Origin: Istiophorus platypterus
Taxonomy: Eukaryota > Chordata > Actinopteri > Istiophoriformes > Istiophoridae
DNA: 64,000 bases
Direction of reading: 5' to 3'
Assembly (NCBI GenBank): GCA_016859345.1
Contig: CM029116.1
Location: forward strand, 7,934,143 to 7,998,142
Shown: one piece after another, positions 57,769 through 64,000 of the stretch
Position numbering within the stretch: the first letter of the stretch is position 1
How the letters are laid out: the number at the start of each line of letters is the position of its first letter
Notes under the pieces: generated by a model
Databases searched by the model: none
The model's input: only the letters and a program-made list of their open reading frames with translations
Told to the model about the DNA's origin: nothing
Program-made: the position numbers and the translations under genes

Positions 57769-60700
57769 GTTTTTGTTTTGGGGTTACACAAACCTGTTGT
57801 TGTTGAAGGAGAATGCAGCCTCACTTCAATAATATATCATTGTCTCTAGAAAAGTATGGATGTTTATGGGGGAAGCTGCTTTGGATTATCTCAAGTAATC
57901 AGATCATAGCACATATCAGCAACCACCACCTCACAACAGAGGAAGAAGTAAAGCAGTCCAACAAAAGCCTGCTTCTGTACTGTGCTGTACTGTACCCAGT
58001 GGTAAATAAAAACAGTAGGTATTTTGGTCAGTGTGGCACTTCACAAGCATTATCCTGGTCAGAAGGAGTTCATTTTGCTGGCACACCCACCCTTCCAGGC
58101 ACATAATCTCACCCTGTTTCTGCAATAGATTAAAGTGCTACTGATTTAGACTTACCACCCACCTTGAACAGTGAGATTTAGGAGCCTAGGTCACTTGTGA
58201 CTCATGGTTTAAAAAAAAAATTAAGAAAAAAAAAAAAGAAAAAAAAATCACAGCTGACTAAAGTATATTTACAGTATCAAATGTCCTGATCCCACTCCCC
58301 AATCCCAATCTTCGGTCTATGATGGCATTACACTGATCTACATCCAATACACCTATCTCTACCTATCTCTCTCTCTAATCAAAAAAGAAGCTTGCAAAGT
58401 ATTATTAGGTCTATATAAATCATACCTACAAGTCAGAAATGAAAGAAGTCCACCTCCTCCTATATGTGTAAGATTCGTAGAGATTAAATTTCCTAAAAGA
58501 CTGTAAGAGTCAGTAAGAAAACATCCAAGTACATTTTTTTTCTGTATGATTGACATCGTGTGTCCATAATATACTGCTCACTTAGATGTAAATGACAAAT
58601 ATATTGAGTATGCTCACTGTCACGCTAAAAGCTCTGGGTTGCAGAGTAGGTATACCTTTAAAATGTAATGCAATCCATGTATTATATGATCTAACATTGT
58701 TTTTAAGCCCTAAATAGAACCGGCCACTTGTATTGTTGTGATCCCTTTCTCAACACAAGTAGTGGCAAAAAATAGCAACCGCACTGAACAATCATGTTTG
58801 TTGGAAGTGAGCAGTGATCTATGACTCTTCCCTTGCGACACAGAAGCTAAAAAAAAAAAAACAACAACAACAAAAAAAAAAAACAAAAAAAACATACAGT
58901 TGCAAAACCTGAAGTTTACTTGGTCTTCTTTGTTATAGCTTAAATCGAAGAGGGGGAATTTATTCAGCTTTAGAATCTGTCTGAAGATCAAGAGAACATA
59001 AGCAACTAAAACAGAAGCATGCAAACTGAAGTATAAGGGCATAAGGTGGACATGGGCAGTGTAGCAGGGATGGCAGGGGAATACAGAATAATTTGGCTGA
59101 ATACCAATAGGGATTCGGTTGTGCTAAATCCTGTTCAAGCCCTTACTGCAATATATCTGCATCAAGGACCAGGGCTGCTCAGCTGTTGAGCCATGGGAGA
59201 GGTCTTTCTTTCCCCTGGTGTGATGTTTTCTGACACACAATTAGGGCAGCGGGTGAGCGCTGGAACCTAGAAAACTTGGAGTGAAGGTCAGATAAAACAG
59301 AAAAAACACATCATATCTTGTTAACTTTGTCCCAGGCAAACAGTTTTAGTGTTCTTGACTGAAATGCAGTAATGCTACGGCAAGAAAACAGTTCTGGACA
59401 GTCACTCATGGCAGGTCCATTATTGTAAATAATGAATGCAGTTAACATTTCCTGCTCACTCATGGTTTTCCTCCTGTGATCCTAGGTTTCACTGCTTAAT
59501 TTACTTGTATGTCACAGTCTAATGGTTTAGGTTTTCATATCTGTTGATAAGTCATAACAGAGGCTTCACTTCACAGGTAGAGAAGACAAGATTAACTTCG
59601 CAGTGGGGAATTAATCCTGTCTTCAACAAAAGCCAGAACTGTGGTTGGTTGAAATTGTCCAGATACCTCGAGCCAAATGTCCATTTTTGTTCTCAGTGCA
59701 TATCACAGGTTTGGATACTAGATAAACACTGTGCTTGGGAGCTCAGAACTGGGATATAGGAGGGTGTAATACTGACTTCACAGAGGCCAGATGAGGATCC
59801 AAGCAGCAGGTGTGGTGAGAACATTGGTGGGAAAACAAGAGTCTTTTCAACTGCTACAGTATACTGTATGTCGCCATTCTCTCTGTGCAACCAGACCAAA
59901 CAACACTACAGATAGTTTACTCTCTACAGTCAGCCCTACCAAGTATTTGCCTGGTGGGTGTTAATAATCTCCCACCTGGGTGGTAGGGGGTGTGTTAGCG
60001 CATACAACTGACTGTGTGCTCATCCCAAACATCATAACCACCTGACAGCTGAATGAGTGAAACAAATAAGACTGAGTGGTGAAAAGCAGCCACACCTGTT
60101 TCCCATAACCTCAGCGCTCCTCTCCTGGGGGACTCAGCTGCTGACTGTGCACATCCTGCATGTATACCTCTTTAATATGGACTCTGAAGCCACAGCGTAT
60201 CCAAGTGACCCTAGCCTCAATCACACACTGTGATCTGCTCTTTCAGGGAAAAACCCTGCCTCCTGAAAACAGCAGGCAAAAAACAGTATAAAACGTTTCT
60301 CTCTGTTCATTCACAGTAGGTAATTAACCATGGAAATATCTGGAAGCCATTTATACAGCGCAGTTTCCTATGACTCAGTGTTCGAAACAGTCAATTCCTG
60401 TCTATCCAAGATTTATTCAGTAGACAACACATACTAGCTAAAGCACAGTGAAAAATAGAACTGCTAATATTAGCATTTTCTATGTATTTTTTTGCATTTT
60501 TCCCCTTTTCCTCCCAATTTTAAATGGCTAATTACCCATGAACTGTGGTCCTAACGACTGGTAACTCCTCATGTTGGTCTGGGTAAGAAGCAGATACAAA
60601 ACAGTGATTGCCACCAGAAGCGTTGTTACTGGCTCACAAAGCCAGACGGCTTAGTTAAAGGTTGAGGCTGGCATTATTTTTGTGTAATTTGTGTCCATGG

Positions 60701-63699
60701 AAAGTCCAAATTCAACAATGGTGTGTGCCTCTCAGTGCTTTCAAACTTCCCTCCCCTGTCTGTGGCACATTGCTCCATGCCCATTTATTCCTACAGAAGT
60801 TGTAAAATCCCTAAGAGCTGGGTCACAAATATTAAGCTTCACTTTGAAAAAGTAATTTTCTAAAAAAAAGCTTGGGCGCTGTAGTGTTTTAAACTTTACT
60901 TAAACAGGATTCAATGTGCATTGCCACTGTTGGTGATTATTACCTCACATTTGGTGAGCTAGCTAGTATTTATGGCTCTGGTGCTGTGTATATGGGATTG
61001 ACTCAAAATACCTCACAGTGGCTGCCTTCATGGAAATTTAAGTACATGTCACCCAGTGCAATGGTGTGGCTACTCAACGCTGAGTGAATAAGCCATATCA
61101 GGCTTTGGCTACACAAACAATACTTGTTAACAGGATCAGTTCATTGTTTGTCTTGTTTTTTTAATGGGATTTTCTGACAGTAAGAAAAAAAAATACAGCC
61201 ACATCCCTCTAGGCATAAGACTTAAAATTGTTGTGCCTGGGTACATGGCCTTTTGACTCTTAGCTAGAGATGTCTGTCTAAAACTATTAGCTAAAACTGA
61301 AGGTCACAGCTCTGAATTTACTAATGGACCACCGGGGAGCAACTTGCCATTGAAAGCCTCTCACAGTTGGTCACATCTGTCGGGGAAAAGGAAGCAAAGG
61401 GTGGAGGCAACAGAAGCTGGTGACCACAGCCTGCTCCCTGAGCCCCACACACACAGCCTCCATGTCCCACAAGAAAGAAGCACACTCATCTGCTGATGGC
61501 CTTCCTTTGAAAAGAAAACACTGCATGCATTTAATGTGATTAGGAGTTTTCAGTCTGCTGCCTCACAACTGAGGTTTAACATCAAATGTGGGTTCTGATG
61601 GATGCAACAGCCGAGACCCACAGATTTGCATCCCTATGCTAAAACTTACTTACTTTTCTTGCATACATTTCCAATAGCACATAACCAGCAAGGATTATTA
61701 ATAGCAGCCAACAGTGCCATTTCGGCATCCATGGATATATTTAGCCAGTGGATCAACAAATCTTTTTACTTTTCCAAGTCACATTTATGGATAACCGACC
61801 ATCATTTGGAGAAGACTAAGTGGAAAATGGTAAAAACTATCAAGTGAATGAAGTAAAATTCATTATGAATAGAGGCTGTGTTATGAATTCTGTAGCTTTA
61901 CCAAAAATATATAAAATATTCTGTTACATAATTTTATCTTTTCATCTGCTACCTGGATTTCCAGTAAGCACTAAGTTATCCAACCATTACCCACAAACCA
62001 AAGGTCTCTAAAACATATGTTGTGACCTGATCTGCCCTATGCCATATGGTGGCAGAGCTGTAGCCATCTGAATCCATTTTCAATGACAAACCTACTTTCT
62101 TTGCTGCATCTTACATATTAACCAATAAATTGCATTAACCTTTAAAGAGGTTAAGGACCAAATCTGTTCAGTCAGTACACGTCTTATTCAAATCTATTTC
62201 TGTTTTGAGTCTGTAATTTTGGTGGCTCCATTACTACATTATTTATTTAGATTGTGAATCGTGCGGCTCCAAGAAAAAAAAAAAAGATCCCACAAAACTA
62301 TGGTCTTCAATTACAGACCTCATAGCCTATAGCCACGCCTTGAATGAATCCCCTCCTCACAACCCCGTCAACGCTACAGGGAATCTGATAATGACACAGT
62401 CAAGGAAACCGACATCAACACTGTTCATGTCACAAGGTCCCCCTGCACACTTGTGCTCTGCTAAACACACAACAGTATGCCAAAGCCACATGGGCTCCAA
62501 CCATATGTTACTGAGAGTCTAAAACCTTCACGCGTTTCTGTTCCAAATACAACAACAACAACATCAAAACTAACCTTTCACTGGCAGGTTTGTCCTCTAT
62601 GTTAATACTCAGCTGATTTTGACTGTCAAGGTGACTAGCTGGACTGGAAAACCTGCATACACATAACACCGAGTGGCACATGTTTGGAAACTAATCAGTT
62701 TAGTTTGCAGCAGAAGGTTGTTTATCAGTTCGCTGTGTTGATTTATGAACCAGTGTTTAGTGGGGAAAAGGTATGGGATGATGAAGACTCTGTGAAAGCC
62801 TCTGCTGCAATTGTGTGTGTGTGCGAACGAGACAAAGACACCAAATAGAGACACTACAAACTAGAGCTCAAATGTTGAATCAGCCAGAAAAAAACAAAAA
62901 AACAAAAAAAAAAAAAACAGCCGGTATAATCTTGTCGTTTTTATATCTAATCTGAAAAATGTTTCTGCTGATATGATAAGTTAACAGAAATTAAAATAAA
63001 CAAATGCCAAAGATATGTTTAAGGTCGTTTAGAAAGTGCCTCCATTACAGAGCCTAAAAATGTCCTGCCCAGTGCACATTTTCATCATAGTTCATCAAAA
63101 AATACCTTTAGTCATGCTTTTAAAAAGTTTTGTTAACAGAATGTGTTTCTGTGAAAACATGATTTTTTTGCACAACACCCTTCATTATCAAATATTTTTA
63201 ACTGTCATATATCGATATATCAGTATCGGGTTCAAAAATTCAGTACCAGTCCATCTGTACTACATACTTAAAAAGAGCTTCAGTTCGGTAGATCAATTAG
63301 TCAAATAGGGAATCCATCTGCAAACATTTTCCTAATCAATTTGATTTTACAAAAAAAAATATCTTTGGGTGTTTGGACTGCCATTTGAACAGACCCAGAC
63401 ATGAGAAGACATTACAATTACCTTTGGCTCTGGAAAACAGGAGCGGATATTTTTCCAGTTTTTGAAGGCTAAACAGACCAAGAGATTAAGCGATTAATCG
63501 GGAGAATCATCTTTGGATTAATCATAAAACATAATCGATGGCTGAAGCACTGCGTTAGAGTTACTTGGCAATGTCAGTTGTAATGGGAGCCTGTCACCTA
63601 TTAGAATTAGCCGAGCAGGAAATGTTTTGGGGTTTGTTTGGGTTTTGTTTTTTTTTTTTATTGCCCTTTCATTGAAGGGGGAATAAAACCGGTGCATTC

Positions 63700-64000
63700 C
63701 CCTGCGGTATTTACTTCAGCGCCCGTCTGCGTCTGCACGCTCTTTTGTCTTTGCGGGCCACCATGCTTTCTAATCCCGGCTCGGGTCTGGGGATACACGG
63801 ACGAGCCCTCCGGTCTGCACGACCCGGGGGGGAGGCGCAGCGACGGGAGGCTGCTCCGGCTGGCGTGCGGCCCGAGTGCGGGTCAATACTTCCAGAGACT
63901 CTGCGAACCTCAGCTCTGCAGCACCTCCCCCTTGAAATGCGTGTCTTCGTTTCCCCCCCCCCCGCCACCCGTCTCACGCCCAGGAGTCTGCGTCTCCTCT
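63700..64000. promoter_or_regulatory. Edge of a CpG-rich region, possible nectin3 promoter area
   Basis: The last 300 bp change from AT-rich intron to GC- and CpG-rich sequence (GCGTGCGGCCCGAGTGCGGG and similar), including an 11-C run near 63953. It is in the right place for the CpG island of the nectin3 5' end. A minus-strand ATG at about 63764 encodes only 17 residues, MVARKDKRACRRRRALK, with no signal peptide, so I do not call it exon 1. Confidence 0.4.

Larger units (their letters stand above)
50035..63690 (-). other. nectin3: nectin3 first intron (partial)
   Basis: At least 13.7 kb. I searched the minus strand for a hydrophobic signal-peptide exon ending in phase 1 and found none. It contains a CA microsatellite (51782-51826), a T-run followed by a G-run near 57747-57768, A-rich tracts near 58210, 58850 and 62890, and no coding sequence that I can support. 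Confidence 0.6.

Noticed and set aside
58710..59042. Minus-strand ORF starting MPLYFSLHASVLVAYVLL as the nectin3 signal-peptide exon
   Set aside because: It is hydrophobic at the start, but no phase-1 donor follows and the rest includes translated poly-A/T tracts.
63711..63977. 88-residue Arg-rich minus-strand ORF as nectin3 exon 1
   Set aside because: It has no signal peptide and is a by-product of CpG-rich sequence. The internal ATG gives only 17 codons.

Overview
This is a vertebrate nuclear genomic window, almost certainly from a teleost fish and probably a percomorph/acanthomorph. The coding sequence is split into short exons with clean GT-AG introns. Dinucleotide microsatellites are frequent. 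Several interspersed sequences are ones I recognise as dispersed repeats of spiny-rayed fish genomes: tRNA-derived SINEs, a Tc1-like terminus and three families of medium-length repeats. There are no bacterial-type operons, CRISPR arrays or prophages.

Three protein-coding genes can be reconstructed exon by exon, with reading frame and splice phase checked at every junction. (1) 802-2013, plus strand: the last four exons of rrp8 (ribosomal RNA-processing 8, nucleomethylin), a nucleolar SAM-dependent rRNA methyltransferase; its 5' exons lie left of the window. (2) 3433-13206, minus strand: a complete 14-exon gene for a predicted 920-residue type I membrane protein of the nectin/PVR/CD96 immunoglobulin family. 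It has a signal peptide, eight Ig domains, one transmembrane helix and a short tail with an ITIM and a possible PDZ ligand. (3) 37432-50034, minus strand: five exons of nectin3, ending in the afadin-binding E-W-Y-V. Its signal-peptide exon is not recognisable here and probably lies beyond the right edge. A long 3'UTR seems to run to a poly(A) signal near 33684.

Layout: 1-801 rrp8 intron; 802-2013 rrp8 exons; 2014-3432 converging 3' ends separated by a 93-bp AT microsatellite; 3433-13206 the PVR/CD96-like gene; 13207-33660 gene-poor DNA with SINE, Tc1-like and other repeats, plus one CpG-rich element at about 27.7-27.92 kb that looks like a promoter and first exon on the plus strand; 33684-50034 nectin3 3'UTR and exons; 50035-64000 the large nectin3 first intron, ending in CpG-rich DNA.

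The most interesting object is the eight-Ig receptor gene. It carries an internal tandem duplication of a four-exon, three-domain module. Both copies of its split third domain share the same non-canonical cysteine pattern. Its tail ITIM (V-S-Y-S-I-V) resembles that of mammalian CD155, and a 28-nt microexon keeps that tail in frame. It lies directly downstream of nectin3 in the same orientation, the arrangement I recall for human NECTIN3-CD96. This makes it a candidate fish counterpart of the CD96/CD155 axis. Nectin-3 and PVR-family proteins are known adhesion partners, so the window may hold a receptor-ligand neighbourhood.
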